Notes under the pieces: model-generated
What the model saw: only the letters and a program-made list of their open reading frames with translations
Told to the model about the DNA's origin: nothing
Database searches by the model: none
Translations under genes and position numbers: made by a program
Shown: one piece after another, positions 1 through 9,772 of the stretch
Layout: each line of letters begins with the position of its first letter
How positions within the stretch are numbered: the first letter of the stretch is position 1
Assembly: GCA_934486785.1 (NCBI GenBank)
Contig: CAKSQK010000003.1
Span: 1 to 64,000 of the forward strand
Direction: 5' to 3'
DNA: 64,000 nucleotides
Origin: an uncultured Niabella sp.
GTDB lineage: Bacteria > Bacteroidota > Bacteroidia > Chitinophagales > Chitinophagaceae

Positions 1-45
1 TTTTCATAACTTCTGACAGATTTAAAATTAAAGATTTACTCTAAT

Positions 46-810
46 TTAAAACTGACGAATTTGAGGTACGCTTACAGTATGATCAGCATTGTCATAAATA
101 TAATCCGTTTTAAATTCGTAATATCCTTTTTCATTTTCGTCGCGGTTGCCGCCATTGTTTTCCCTTGAGATCATACTTAACATCAATTCACCACCCGCGT
201 AAAACCTTGTGGATACAGACTCTGTACCCATTCCTTCATAGGGATCATCCACACGTAATAGTTCATATCCATCTCCCAAATTGATAAATGAAAGGGTGTA
301 AGTTTTAGATCCAAAAGAGCCGTGCGTTGCAAAATTTCTTTTGAAGTTATTCAGGTACATACTGTCATTTTTGATTGTGTAGGAAAAATACCCCAGGTTG
401 ACCCCACAAACATGGCAACTGTTTGAGTTAACGAAACTCCCTTCTTCATCTGTTATCATTGGCGCAGTTCTGAAAATAACATAAAACAGTGTATCGCTTT
501 CCCGTTTCACTTTAAAAGTAGTATCAACCATGGTGTACAAAACCGGCTTTTCAATAAATGCGCCGTTAAATTCATGTATATCGCCCGGCGTGGCGTTCCA
601 TTTAACAGCGTTATTCTTAGCATCAACTTCACCAGCCAGCAGGTATTTAAGAATTTCCTGCGGCGACTGCGATTTATGAAACAGGTTCGACTGAAACGGG
701 GATGCTTTTTGCTCCTGTGTTTCAACCGGTGGTTTTGGTTTTGTATTTGTTTTGCAGGAAACAAAAAGCGCTGAAAGCATTGCTGCGACAATGGTCATTT
801 TAAACTTCAT
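46..810 (-). CDS. Putative lipoprotein of unknown function (254 aa)
   Basis: I do not recognise a family. The protein starts with a short hydrophobic signal and a lipobox-like LFVSC ending at Cys19, followed by a charged Lys/Pro linker, so it is probably an envelope lipoprotein. The remainder is soluble and beta-rich in appearance, with many Tyr, Phe and Gly residues and one CxxC pair (Cys132, Cys135) that could bind a metal or form a disulfide. The gene is divergent from the C1A peptidase gene, and the 193-bp intergenic stretch carries a 20-bp palindrome, so regulation could be shared. Lipidation is fairly likely. No function is proposed. Confidence 0.7.
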   Translation of the reverse strand: MKFKMTIVAAMLSALFVSCKTNTKPKPPVETQEQKASPFQSNLFHKSQSPQEILKYLLAGEVDAKNNAVKWNATPGDIHEFNGAFIEKPVLYTMVDTTFKVKRESDTLFYVIFRTAPMITDEEGSFVNSNSCHVCGVNLGYFSYTIKNDSMYLNNFKRNFATHGSFGSKTYTLSFINLGDGYELLRVDDPYEGMGTESVSTRFYAGGELMLSMISRENNGGNRDENEKGYYEFKTDYIYDNADHTVSVPQIRQF

Positions 811-930
811 ACTATCATTTTAATTTGGGATGATACTGTTTTTAGTAACAAAGCCATTTACTCACAATTAATTAATAATGCTGCAAGGTTTTAGTTTTAG
901 AACAAAACTAATTGCTTTCACACTTCAAAA

Positions 931-950
931 AATACCCTCTACAGGGTATT
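931..950 (+). promoter_or_regulatory. 20-bp palindrome, operator candidate 1
   Basis: The sequence AATACCCTCTACAGGGTATT is a perfect inverted repeat with 8-bp arms and a CTAC centre. Close variants occur at 15590-15609 and 15651-15670, next to the two-component system and a lipoprotein gene. Its last two bases form part of a TTG at 949-951 that suits a Bacteroidota -33 element. The repetition and the promoter overlap are seen directly. Binding by the locus's own LuxR-type regulator is inference. Confidence 0.6.
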
Positions 951-978
951 GCACGGCACAAGGCTTAAAATATTTTTA
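949..978 (+). promoter_or_regulatory. Promoter candidate for the C1A peptidase gene
   Basis: TTG at 949-951, a 19-bp spacer and TATTTTTA at 971-978 fit the Bacteroidota pattern TTG-N19-TAnnTTTG with one mismatch in the -7 box. The start codon lies 26 bp downstream. The same geometry (19-bp spacer, -33 box overlapping the palindrome) recurs at 15669-15698. Confidence 0.5.
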
Positions 979-1003
979 CAGTTGAAACATAATCCTTCTT
1001 AAA

Positions 1004-2650
1004 ATGAAAAAATTCACACTCGCACTATTACTAACTGCAATCGTAAACATTAGCGCGAATGCCCAACGTGCAATGGGCGAAATCATTGACCTTAAACAAT
1101 TAGATGCTACACCAAGGCAGGTGCAACTTTCTGAAAGAAGCTTTGGCAGCCTGCCTGCATCAGCATCGGTTGAACAGTGGTGTCCCACACCCGGCGATCA
1201 AAAACAATACGGCACCTGCGCCGCATGGGCTACCGCTTATGGTATGGCGACTATTCTCTACGCAAAAACTCATAACATTACAGACAAAGCCACTATTAAC
1301 AAATATGCTTTTTCTGCAACCCATCAATATGAACGAATTAAGCAGCCCGGAGATAACACCTGTCAGGGAGGAAGCAGTACTATTGGCGGGCTTTTTACGA
1401 TCTATAAAAAAGGCGTGGCACTACTTTCAACTGTACCGTATGCCTGCAATGTATCTATTAGCAGCGCAGCCGATCAGGAGGCTTTAAATTATAAGTTTTC
1501 TAATCTGAATATTTTGTACGGCAATGAAGAACTGGCAACTCAGTTAAAAGATAATTCTCTTATTAAAACTGATCAAGAAAAAATTGATTTGAATAAGCTT
1601 ACTATTTCAAGCGGTTATCCCATTGCTATTTCATTTACGCTGCCACAAAGTTTTCAGGAAGTGCGGTCTAAAGTTTGGCACAGTAACCCCAGCGAAACAC
1701 CTGCACAGTGGAAACACGCCAGCCACGCTATGGTAGTTGTAGGTTATGACGATAATGTAGAAGGTGGCGCTTTTAAAGTACTCAATAGCTGGGGGACAGG
1801 CTTTGGCGATAACGGCTTTATTTGGATTCGCTATCCTGACTTTACAAAATATATAAAGTATGCAGCAATTGCGTTTCCAGATCCCAATTCAGCGGCGCCG
1901 GCTGAAGCGCCCAAACCAAAGCCGGAAGAACCTAAACCGCAACCAAAACCTTATGAACCCAAGCCTCAACCAAAACCTGATGAACCAAAACCGCAACCAA
2001 AACCACAGCCCAAACCTGCTGCGGAAACCACATTTGAGCTAAGCGGATCAGTTGAATTTAAATTGAATACCGGCGATGATATGCCGATCAAAAAAACATC
2101 TACACGCAACTTAACCGTAGAAGATGATGAGCCACAAGCCAAAGAAGATTTAGTAGCCTACACAATGTCCGAAACTTATAATAGTGGTACAAAGTTTAGG
2201 TTTTATATGACGGTTAACAAAGATGCTTACGTATATGCTTTTGCTACCGACTTAAAAGGGCACGTAAACCTCATTCTTCCTTTCGATGACAAGATAAGCA
2301 CCCGGGTTGTACCTAATAGTGTAATTGCTTTTCCCAGCGATACGAAAATTATAAAAATGGACGAAGAAAAAGGCCGTGATTATTTATTGATTCTTTACTC
2401 CGCAGTTGCGTTGGATAGCAAAGCAATGACCGATAAAATGAACAATATGAAGGGTGCGCTAAGCGATAAAATAAAAGCAGTATTGGGTAATAAGCTGATT
2501 GATAAATCGAAGATTGAGTATTACAAAGACCGGGTTGGGTTCAATACCAAAAAAATATCCTCACGCAACCTAACAGTTGAAGACGATGAGCCTACAACAG
2601 TAACAGGTGGCAGTGTGGTACCGCTGATGGTGGAGATAAAACATAATTAA
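1004..2650 (+). CDS. Secreted papain-like (C1A) cysteine peptidase with Pro-rich linker and DUF4384-like tail
   Basis: The 548-aa protein has a signal peptide ending near residue 21 (SANAQ). The papain-fold domain spans about residues 50-290, with the expected catalytic residues: Cys72 in YGTCAAWA, His241 in HASHAMVVVGYDD and Asn261 in LNSWGTGFGDNG. A linker of repeated PKPQPKP and EPKPQPKP units (about residues 303-340) leads to a C-terminal domain (about 375-490) that resembles DUF4384 (YVYAFATDLKGHVNLILPF, then LLILYSA). The motif RNLTVEDDEP occurs twice, from Arg368 and Arg521, on either side of that domain. It is transcribed away from the lipoprotein at 46-810 and ends in a strong terminator, so it is probably monocistronic. 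A secreted or periplasmic protease is well supported; the substrate is unknown. Confidence 0.88.
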   Translation: MKKFTLALLLTAIVNISANAQRAMGEIIDLKQLDATPRQVQLSERSFGSLPASASVEQWCPTPGDQKQYGTCAAWATAYGMATILYAKTHNITDKATINKYAFSATHQYERIKQPGDNTCQGGSSTIGGLFTIYKKGVALLSTVPYACNVSISSAADQEALNYKFSNLNILYGNEELATQLKDNSLIKTDQEKIDLNKLTISSGYPIAISFTLPQSFQEVRSKVWHSNPSETPAQWKHASHAMVVVGYDDNVEGGAFKVLNSWGTGFGDNGFIWIRYPDFTKYIKYAAIAFPDPNSAAPAEAPKPKPEEPKPQPKPYEPKPQPKPDEPKPQPKPQPKPAAETTFELSGSVEFKLNTGDDMPIKKTSTRNLTVEDDEPQAKEDLVAYTMSETYNSGTKFRFYMTVNKDAYVYAFATDLKGHVNLILPFDDKISTRVVPNSVIAFPSDTKIIKMDEEKGRDYLLILYSAVALDSKAMTDKMNNMKGALSDKIKAVLGNKLIDKSKIEYYKDRVGFNTKKISSRNLTVEDDEPTTVTGGSVVPLMVEIKHN

Positions 2651-2660
2651 AATTTTATTC

Positions 2661-2696
2661 ATCTTCCCTGTACTATTAGTGCAGGGAAGATTTTTT
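2661..2696 (+). terminator. Rho-independent terminator after the C1A peptidase gene
   Basis: ATCTTCCCTG (2661-2670) pairs with CAGGGAAGAT (2682-2691) across an 11-nt loop, and six T residues close the element at 2691-2696. It separates the peptidase gene from the caspase array. Confidence 0.85.
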
Positions 2697-2803
2697 ATAA
2701 TACCTGTTTGCCAAAATATATTGAAATAGCAAAGCATTGATCTGCCATACAATCAGTCATGGTCAATGTTAGGATTTTAGGGCAGGTAATAAATTGAAGC
2801 AAA

Positions 2804-5800
2804 ATGAAAAAATTAATAGTATTCATTGCGGGTCTTTTTCTTGCATTTAACACTATGTCTCAAAAGGGTAATATAATTGTACCATCAGGCCATGATGGGG
2901 ATGTTCGCATGATAGCTATTGATGATCAAAGTAAATATTTTTATACAGTAGATGAGTGGAAGATCATTATGTGGGATTTTAATACGGGTAAAGAACTTCA
3001 CACGTTTCCTATAGCTAATAAAAATACTACAGAACATTTTGGTAATAAAGTGAATAACCTTCGCGACCTGATTATCTCTGCAGATGGAAAAACTCTTGCT
3101 TTTACTACTCCTAAAGATGAGTTGCTGGTCTATTCAACTGTAACAGGGCAAAAAATAAATTTTGTACAGGGAGTATTTTCAAAAATAAATTTTTCGAAAG
3201 ATGGCAAAACTATTTACGATTTAGTAAGAGGCCCTGAAGGGGGCGATATAGAGCCCGGCACTAATGGCAGAATGATACGGGCAATTAGCGTGGAAACGGG
3301 AGAGATTAAAGATTACTGGCATAAAAAAGATATGAATATTTGGGGAGGTTTAGTTAAATACTTTTATCCTGTGGAGGCGGGCATAGTGATAAACTTTGAT
3401 AAGGATGGATATACAGTACTTGATTTAGATGAAAAGAAAGAAATTAGTAAAGCGAATGTACAGGAACGAATGCGTGGTACTTATAAGATTGATGATGAAG
3501 GTTTCAATCGTAATACATTCTGGGTTCCCGTAGGTTCAGGTTTGTTCAGTTTTCAAACAAGTAATTTAAAAGGTTCATCAGGTTTTTTAGTATGGGATAT
3601 TTATCAAAACAAAGAGTTTGCCTTTTTCTCATCCGGCAAAAATCACATGCTGTATCCGGGCAATGTAAAAAACCGTATCCTTTTCGTCAATAAGTCCAAC
3701 AGGCACGAAAGTCAGGAAGTTGTTATTTTAGAACGAGATAGTAAAATTGCCAAGAAAGTTGATATTGCCCGTGATAATGAAATTGGCGTTGTTACACTAA
3801 GTAAAACCGGGAATACTATAGTTTATTACGGAGGAAATCAAAATCCATATATATACGATCTTAATAAAGCACATCAAAACCCATTACCGGGAATTATAGC
3901 AAACATAAATTTAGAGTCGGTAGTGAGAAAAAATGATGAACTTATTTTCAATAGTATTTCCGAAAAATATGACAGGAATGAGACTATGAATTTTGAGAGT
4001 GAATCTGTGAATTATATAGTGGATTTAACAAGAATGGTTGTACGCGCTAAAGACACTTTGCCTGTGAAACAAGCAAAATCCTTATATACTGTCAGGTTAA
4101 GTAAAGACAGTTTTTTATTAGGATATTCAAACCCTAAGGAGGAGTTTTTTATATACGATTCCCGTACAAAAAAATCAGTGCCTTTTCTTGGCAAAGGATT
4201 GAACGTAGATTTAAATTCAGATTGGAGATCCTTTCCTCAGATTCCTGCTGTTGCTGCAGCCAAAAGCCCGGGAGACTTTTATATGGTATTGTCAGGCACA
4301 GATAGTAAAGGGCAGGAAATTTCCCGGTTTGTAAAATATAATATTAATACCAAACAATCTTCCGGCATTTTTTCTACCGGTTATTTTCAGGGTGATGATT
4401 GGGATAAGAGGGCATATGATAACAATAATCGTGCAAGGGTTACAGATGCTTTAATTGCAGATGATGAAAATGATTTGCTTGCTTCTGCACCGTTTCGCTA
4501 TAACGGCACGGTTAAGGTAATGGATTTGAACACAGGCAAAGTTTTGGGGCAACGTAAATTTTCTTACGATTCTGCAGCTTATGCAAAAGCGAATACAAGC
4601 GGGTCATCTGGTATAGTGCAGGAAGGTGTTCAAAATTATCCATATTACATTAACCGGGTAAAAAAGGTGAATGCCAGCACTGCAAGGGTGCTGGGAATGG
4701 AAAGAATATTTGAAATTGATTTAAACGGTGGGGCCGGAAGTGAAATACAAATTCTACAGCCGCAGTATTTCAGCCAAAAAAGAAATCTGAAATTATTTGC
4801 AAATAATAAAATCGAAAGTGTTATCAGTACGTATCAAACTGACGATAATTTTGTGGCAGAAATGATTTACGGCCCATATAGTTATAAACTTTCTCATGTT
4901 AATTCACCCATTGAAAAAATCGAATTTTCTCAAAACGACAGCATACTGTACACTGTAAATGAAAACAAAACGATCAGTGCTTATAATGCAATAACAGGAA
5001 CCTATTATGGTACGTTATATACTTTTGAAAACTCAACAGATTGGGTGTTTATAGGCGCTGACGGCCGCTTTGATGGTACGGAAAATGGGATGCGCAAATT
5101 ATACTATCTAAAAAACAGGGAAATAATTTCTATAGATAAAGTATTTGAAAAATATTATACACCAAACCTGTTTCAGAGGTTAGTGAAAGGTGAAAACTTT
5201 GACCCAATTCCCGATATATACTTCAAGCCCAAGCCTCGCACGCGTATTTTATACGCCGAAGTAAAACGCAATTTAGAAGTAACAGATGATAAACCGGTTT
5301 ACAATAACACTTCCGGCGTAGCCGAGATAACGGTATCTGCCACAGCGCCCGATGATAAAGTAGATGAGATACGCCTTTTCCATAATGGTAAAGCTGTAAA
5401 CCTTGCCACACGGGGTTTATTTGTAACAGATAATGATGGCAGCGACAGTAAAAAATATACTATTAATTTATTGCCGGGCGCCAACACTTTTCGCGCTGTT
5501 GCACTTAACAGCCAGCGCACCGAAAGCGAACCCGATGAAATAGTGGTAAACTATAAAAACGGCGATGCGCCTGCTCCAAAACCTAATAACAATACCAATA
5601 ACAGCGTGGCTATTGATGAAATTGACAGGAATGCAACATTGCATATTGTGGTGATAGGTATTAACGCTTATAAAAATAAGATCAACCCGCTCACTTACGC
5701 TTTACCCGATGCCACAGCATTTAAAACCGAACTGGAGAAGGATGCAAAGTCAATGGTCAACAATGTAAAATCCTATTTAATTACAGACGATGCTGCCAGC

Positions 5801-6382
5801 AAAGCAGGTATTGTAGCAGCTTTTGATAACATTAAAAAAACAGCGAGACCTGAAGATGTGTTTGTGTTTTATTATGCAGGCCATGGCTACATTCATCCCA
5901 CTAATAAAGAATTTTATTTAGTAAGCAGCGATGTTGCCGATGGCGATGAAAGCCTGTTAAAAAATGGTGTATCAGCAAAAGAGTTACAAACATTTGCAGT
6001 AGACATCCCGGCACAAAAGCAGCTCTTCATTATGGATGCCTGCCAGAGCGCAGGGGCATTTGAAAAAATGTTGCAGCACGATGGTGAGCAACAAAAAGCA
6101 CTCGCAGTAGTAAGCCGCAGCACGGGTACGCACTGGATGGCAGCGAGCGGCAGTACAGAAACTGCAAAAGAATTTGGAGAGTTAGGCCATGGCGTTTTCA
6201 CTTACTCGTTACTGGAAGCCTTAAAGGGCAAAGCTGTAAACAATAAAATGATCACCGTGAATGGCTTAAAGAATTACCTGCAACAAATCGTGCCGGAACT
6301 AGTAAAAAAATACGGCGGCAACAGCCAATACCCCGCCAGCTATGGTTTTGGCAATGATTTCCCCGTGGAGATTATGAAATAA
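2804..6382 (+). CDS. Exported caspase-like (C14) protein 1 with propeller and Ig-like domains
   Basis: The 1192-aa protein has a signal peptide of about 19 residues. A long WD40-like beta-propeller region follows (about 20-790; blades such as IIMWDFNTGKELHTF and a late ADGRFDGTENGMRKLYYL). Then come an Ig-like domain (about 830-930), an NNNTNNS linker and a C-terminal caspase fold (about 943-1192). The catalytic dyad is visible as His1027 in YYAGHGY and Cys1080 in MDACQSAG. RNLEVTDDKP starts at Arg822, just before the Ig-like domain, and resembles the repeated motif of the upstream peptidase. It is the first of three tandem paralogues; the next gene starts 7 bp after its stop. Caspase-like hydrolases of bacteria usually cleave after Arg or Lys; the target here is unknown. 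Confidence 0.87.
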   Translation: MKKLIVFIAGLFLAFNTMSQKGNIIVPSGHDGDVRMIAIDDQSKYFYTVDEWKIIMWDFNTGKELHTFPIANKNTTEHFGNKVNNLRDLIISADGKTLAFTTPKDELLVYSTVTGQKINFVQGVFSKINFSKDGKTIYDLVRGPEGGDIEPGTNGRMIRAISVETGEIKDYWHKKDMNIWGGLVKYFYPVEAGIVINFDKDGYTVLDLDEKKEISKANVQERMRGTYKIDDEGFNRNTFWVPVGSGLFSFQTSNLKGSSGFLVWDIYQNKEFAFFSSGKNHMLYPGNVKNRILFVNKSNRHESQEVVILERDSKIAKKVDIARDNEIGVVTLSKTGNTIVYYGGNQNPYIYDLNKAHQNPLPGIIANINLESVVRKNDELIFNSISEKYDRNETMNFESESVNYIVDLTRMVVRAKDTLPVKQAKSLYTVRLSKDSFLLGYSNPKEEFFIYDSRTKKSVPFLGKGLNVDLNSDWRSFPQIPAVAAAKSPGDFYMVLSGTDSKGQEISRFVKYNINTKQSSGIFSTGYFQGDDWDKRAYDNNNRARVTDALIADDENDLLASAPFRYNGTVKVMDLNTGKVLGQRKFSYDSAAYAKANTSGSSGIVQEGVQNYPYYINRVKKVNASTARVLGMERIFEIDLNGGAGSEIQILQPQYFSQKRNLKLFANNKIESVISTYQTDDNFVAEMIYGPYSYKLSHVNSPIEKIEFSQNDSILYTVNENKTISAYNAITGTYYGTLYTFENSTDWVFIGADGRFDGTENGMRKLYYLKNREIISIDKVFEKYYTPNLFQRLVKGENFDPIPDIYFKPKPRTRILYAEVKRNLEVTDDKPVYNNTSGVAEITVSATAPDDKVDEIRLFHNGKAVNLATRGLFVTDNDGSDSKKYTINLLPGANTFRAVALNSQRTESEPDEIVVNYKNGDAPAPKPNNNTNNSVAIDEIDRNATLHIVVIGINAYKNKINPLTYALPDATAFKTELEKDAKSMVNNVKSYLITDDAASKAGIVAAFDNIKKTARPEDVFVFYYAGHGYIHPTNKEFYLVSSDVADGDESLLKNGVSAKELQTFAVDIPAQKQLFIMDACQSAGAFEKMLQHDGEQQKALAVVSRSTGTHWMAASGSTETAKEFGELGHGVFTYSLLEALKGKAVNNKMITVNGLKNYLQQIVPELVKKYGGNSQYPASYGFGNDFPVEIMK

Positions 6383-6388
6383 TGAAGC

Positions 6389-9300
6389 ATGAAAATAATA
6401 TTACCTATATTAATCGTTTTATTATTTGCGCTAAATGCTAATGCGCAAAAAGGCAAAATTGTAATTCCAAAAGGCAACTCATCCAACATTTCGTGTATAG
6501 CAATTTCAGCCGATAAAAAGCTGCTTGCTTCAGCCGCAAAAAATGTTGTGGTCGTTTATGATATTGCTTCACAAAAAGAATTGTATCGAATTGACATTTC
6601 CGAAATAGGCATTAATGACAAAATTGATTATTTACGATTTTCAGCCGACAACAAGAAAATATTTTTTAATAGTTACAACAATCCCTATGACATTTTAACT
6701 GGTAAAGTTGACAGAAGTGTATCAGAATCCAAAAATAAGTTAAGGTCAAACGATGGTAAATATGTTTTAGAAGTAGATGAAAATTATTATCACAAAACAA
6801 TTGAAATTTTTGAAAATAAAACAGGTACTAAAATCAAAAGTGTAACAGCGAATGAAGAAAAAAAGTTGACTAATATCATTTGCAACAATGATCGGCTTAT
6901 TCTTTATGGCACAGCGGGATGGGTTATTTTTAATATTAGCACCGACGACAAAAAAGAATTTGCAATTAACAACAGTGGCTTCGACATTGTGGTTGTGGAT
7001 GAAGAAAATAATCGAATTGCTTTTACAGAACGGTTTCGGGATGTTGTAGAAATGTACGACCTAACGTCGGGGAAGCTAATAAAGAAGCATAAAGTGAAGG
7101 GAAATATAACAAATTTAGCTTTTAACGTTAGCTTAGTAATTTTTGAATATGAATCGGCGCCGAATTTGCCATCGCAATATTTTATTGAGCAACTGAGCAA
7201 AAATGGTTTAGTAGAGAGTAAAAATAGAACTGATATTGAAGGAGATGACATTTTCTTTGGTGAGTTTACTGCTAAATTCAACAATGACAAAATAATTTAC
7301 AGCGATTATAACAAACTGAAAATTTTTGATGGCAATGCTAAAATTGTGCAAGAAGCATTTCCAGACAAGATTGTAGATTTTCACAGTTTCAAAAATCCTA
7401 CTATGATAAATCAACAACAATTTTCTGACACCTCATTTTCAATCGGTGTTATGGCCAAAGGAAATGCCTACGGCGGTAATATAATTTTTGATAAAGATGT
7501 TTACCGCCCCAAGATATTTTACAATATTCCGGGAAAATTAATATACAGCCCCGACTATAAATTGGTAGCAGGAATAGAAAACAAGAGAATAACTGTTGCA
7601 AATAATCTCACGGGAAAAATTATAAAAGAAATCAAGTTTCCCGAAATAGAATTCATTAATTCTACAAGTACTTTTTTTAGTGAAATCGGTACTAAAATAT
7701 TCATTGCCAATTACCCCGATAACGGTATTACAGAAGTAGATATTGCAAAAGGTACTCTAACAAAATATTTTGCTTTAGATCAAGGGTTGACATTTAGTAA
7801 TGCGACCGGCAACAGTTTTAATGGAAAATATTTAGCTGCCGTTGCTTTTAATACCAAAAATGAAAATTTCAAAGTAGTCATTGATGTTCCACAGAAAAAA
7901 ATAATTTCTAAACAAAAAATAAACAGTGGCAATTGGGAAATTTATTATGTGGGCAATACACTCAATTATATTTTGCACGATAAAAAAACAAAAGAGTTTA
8001 CTGTTTACCATACAACAGACGCAACTATTTCTAACATAATTATTAAAGATGAGAATTGGTCGGCATATTTAGGATATAACGAAGCAAAGAAACAATTGGC
8101 GTTTTGTAATGTCACATATACCGGAATATTTTTTGAGTTTCACTCCCTCGATGGACAATTGCAAAAAAGCTTTAAAGCAAAAGAATATATATCGTATAAA
8201 ACAAATTTTACATCGAATGGAACTTTGATGTATGCGCCAGCCGAAGACAAAGGTATTGAGGTTTGGGATACCGAAAAAGGAAGTTTGCTTGGCACCTATT
8301 ATTTTTTAGAAAATTCCAAAGAGTATGTATTTATTTCTCCCGATGGTTTATTTGATGGATCTCCCGAGGCAGTGAAAGAATTGTATTACGTAAAAAATTA
8401 CAAAGCATATAGCTTAGATAAATTCTTTGAAAAATTTTATACTCCAAATTTATTACTTCGAAAGAAAAATGGAGAGGATCTCCCGGTTCCGAATATTGAT
8501 GATCTGCTTAAGGAGGTGACTGCCAAAATTCTCTATGCCGAAGCAAAACGCAATCTTGAAGTATCAGATGATAAACCTTCTTATTCCAACACTTCCGGCG
8601 TAGCCGAAATAACCGTAAACGCCACTGCGCCAGAAGATAAAGTAGATGAGATACGTCTGTTCCACAACGGCAAAGCCGTGAACCTCGCAACACGCGGCCT
8701 GTTTGTTGCTGATGCTGATGGCGCCGAGAGCAAAAAATATACAATCAATCTTTTACCCGGAGCAAACAGTTTCCGCGCTATTGCTTTGAACAGTCAGCGG
8801 ACAGAGAGCGAACCCGATGAAATAGTTGTCAATTATAAAAACGGTGATGCACCCGCCCCAAAACCTAATAATAATACCAACAACAGCGTGAAGGTTGATG
8901 AAATTGACAGGAACGCGACGCTGCATATTGTAGTTGTAGGAATTAATGCTTATAAAGGAAAGATCAACCCGCTTACTTATGCCCTGCCGGATGCTACCGC
9001 TTTTAAAACAGAATTAGAGAAAGACGCCAAATCGGTTATCGGCAATGTAAAATCCTATTTAATTGCTGATGATGCAGCCAGCAAATCAGGCATTGTAGCG
9101 GCTTTTGAAAATATTAAAAAATCTGCAAAGCCCGAAGATGTGTTTGTGTTTTACTATGCAGGCCATGGCTACATCCATCCCACTAATAAAGAATTTTATT
9201 TAGTAAGCAGCGATGTAGCCGATGGTGGTGAAAGCCTTTTAAAGAATGGTGTTTCATCAAAAGAGTTACAAACATTTGCGGTTGATATTCCGGCACAAAA

Positions 9301-9664
9301 ACAACTGTTCATCATGGATGCCTGCCAAAGTGCAGGTGCGTTTGAAGCAATGCTAAAACACGATGGTGAACAACAAAAAGCTCTGGCGGTGGTAAGCCGC
9401 AGCACGGGTACACACTGGATGGCGGCGAGCGGCAGTACAGAAACAGCCAAGGAATTTGGTGAACTGGGGCATGGGGTTTTTACATACTCATTATTGGAAG
9501 CCCTGAAAGGGAAAGCCGTCAACAATAAAATGATCACGGTAAACGGGTTAAAAAATTACCTGCAAACCATTGTGCCTGAACTGGTGAAAAAATACGGAGG
9601 CAACAGCCAATATCCTGCCAGTTATGGCTATGGCAATGATTTTCCGGTCGAACTATTAAAATAG
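6389..9664 (+). CDS. Exported caspase-like (C14) protein 2 with propeller and Ig-like domains
   Basis: The 1091-aa paralogue has the same layout: signal peptide ending near NANAQ (residue 19), a propeller-like region that is strikingly AT-rich and divergent, RNLEVSDDKP from Arg721, an Ig-like domain (about 730-820) and a caspase domain (about 842-1091) with His926 (YYAGHGY) and Cys979 (MDACQSAG). The gene starts 7 bp after the stop of paralogue 1, so the two are surely co-transcribed. From 8603 to 9510 it is base-for-base identical to 11999-12906 in the third gene, while its N-terminal two thirds are very different. Base composition changes visibly at that junction. This suggests a shared effector module under diversifying sensor regions. 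Confidence 0.87.
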   Translation: MKIILPILIVLLFALNANAQKGKIVIPKGNSSNISCIAISADKKLLASAAKNVVVVYDIASQKELYRIDISEIGINDKIDYLRFSADNKKIFFNSYNNPYDILTGKVDRSVSESKNKLRSNDGKYVLEVDENYYHKTIEIFENKTGTKIKSVTANEEKKLTNIICNNDRLILYGTAGWVIFNISTDDKKEFAINNSGFDIVVVDEENNRIAFTERFRDVVEMYDLTSGKLIKKHKVKGNITNLAFNVSLVIFEYESAPNLPSQYFIEQLSKNGLVESKNRTDIEGDDIFFGEFTAKFNNDKIIYSDYNKLKIFDGNAKIVQEAFPDKIVDFHSFKNPTMINQQQFSDTSFSIGVMAKGNAYGGNIIFDKDVYRPKIFYNIPGKLIYSPDYKLVAGIENKRITVANNLTGKIIKEIKFPEIEFINSTSTFFSEIGTKIFIANYPDNGITEVDIAKGTLTKYFALDQGLTFSNATGNSFNGKYLAAVAFNTKNENFKVVIDVPQKKIISKQKINSGNWEIYYVGNTLNYILHDKKTKEFTVYHTTDATISNIIIKDENWSAYLGYNEAKKQLAFCNVTYTGIFFEFHSLDGQLQKSFKAKEYISYKTNFTSNGTLMYAPAEDKGIEVWDTEKGSLLGTYYFLENSKEYVFISPDGLFDGSPEAVKELYYVKNYKAYSLDKFFEKFYTPNLLLRKKNGEDLPVPNIDDLLKEVTAKILYAEAKRNLEVSDDKPSYSNTSGVAEITVNATAPEDKVDEIRLFHNGKAVNLATRGLFVADADGAESKKYTINLLPGANSFRAIALNSQRTESEPDEIVVNYKNGDAPAPKPNNNTNNSVKVDEIDRNATLHIVVVGINAYKGKINPLTYALPDATAFKTELEKDAKSVIGNVKSYLIADDAASKSGIVAAFENIKKSAKPEDVFVFYYAGHGYIHPTNKEFYLVSSDVADGGESLLKNGVSSKELQTFAVDIPAQKQLFIMDACQSAGAFEAMLKHDGEQQKALAVVSRSTGTHWMAASGSTETAKEFGELGHGVFTYSLLEALKGKAVNNKMITVNGLKNYLQTIVPELVKKYGGNSQYPASYGYGNDFPVELLK
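8603..9510 (+). repeat. 908-bp identical tract, copy A
   Basis: Every base matches 11999-12906 (offset 3396); I compared the two row by row. The tract covers the Ig-like domain and most of the caspase domain of paralogue 2. The bases on either side differ. Recent gene conversion or unequal crossing-over is the simplest explanation. Confidence 0.93.
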
Positions 9665-9772
9665 AAACATTAAACGGAGCATAATAAATTTTTTCACACA
9701 GGGGCATGTATAAGTGGAGTTCTATTCGACAAAAATACTAGACCGCTTGCAGGCGAACCAAAAAATATAAGG

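Noticed and set aside
1900-2020. Short tandem repeats as a CRISPR-like or minisatellite array.
   Set aside because: They encode the in-frame PKPQPKP linker of the peptidase and lack spacers.
9196-9537. Antisense open frame of 113 codons within caspase gene 2, with a near-identical counterpart at 12592-12921.
   Set aside because: Its conservation follows from the 908-bp identity of the sense genes. The protein is a low-complexity reverse reading, and a similar shadow exists in gene 1.
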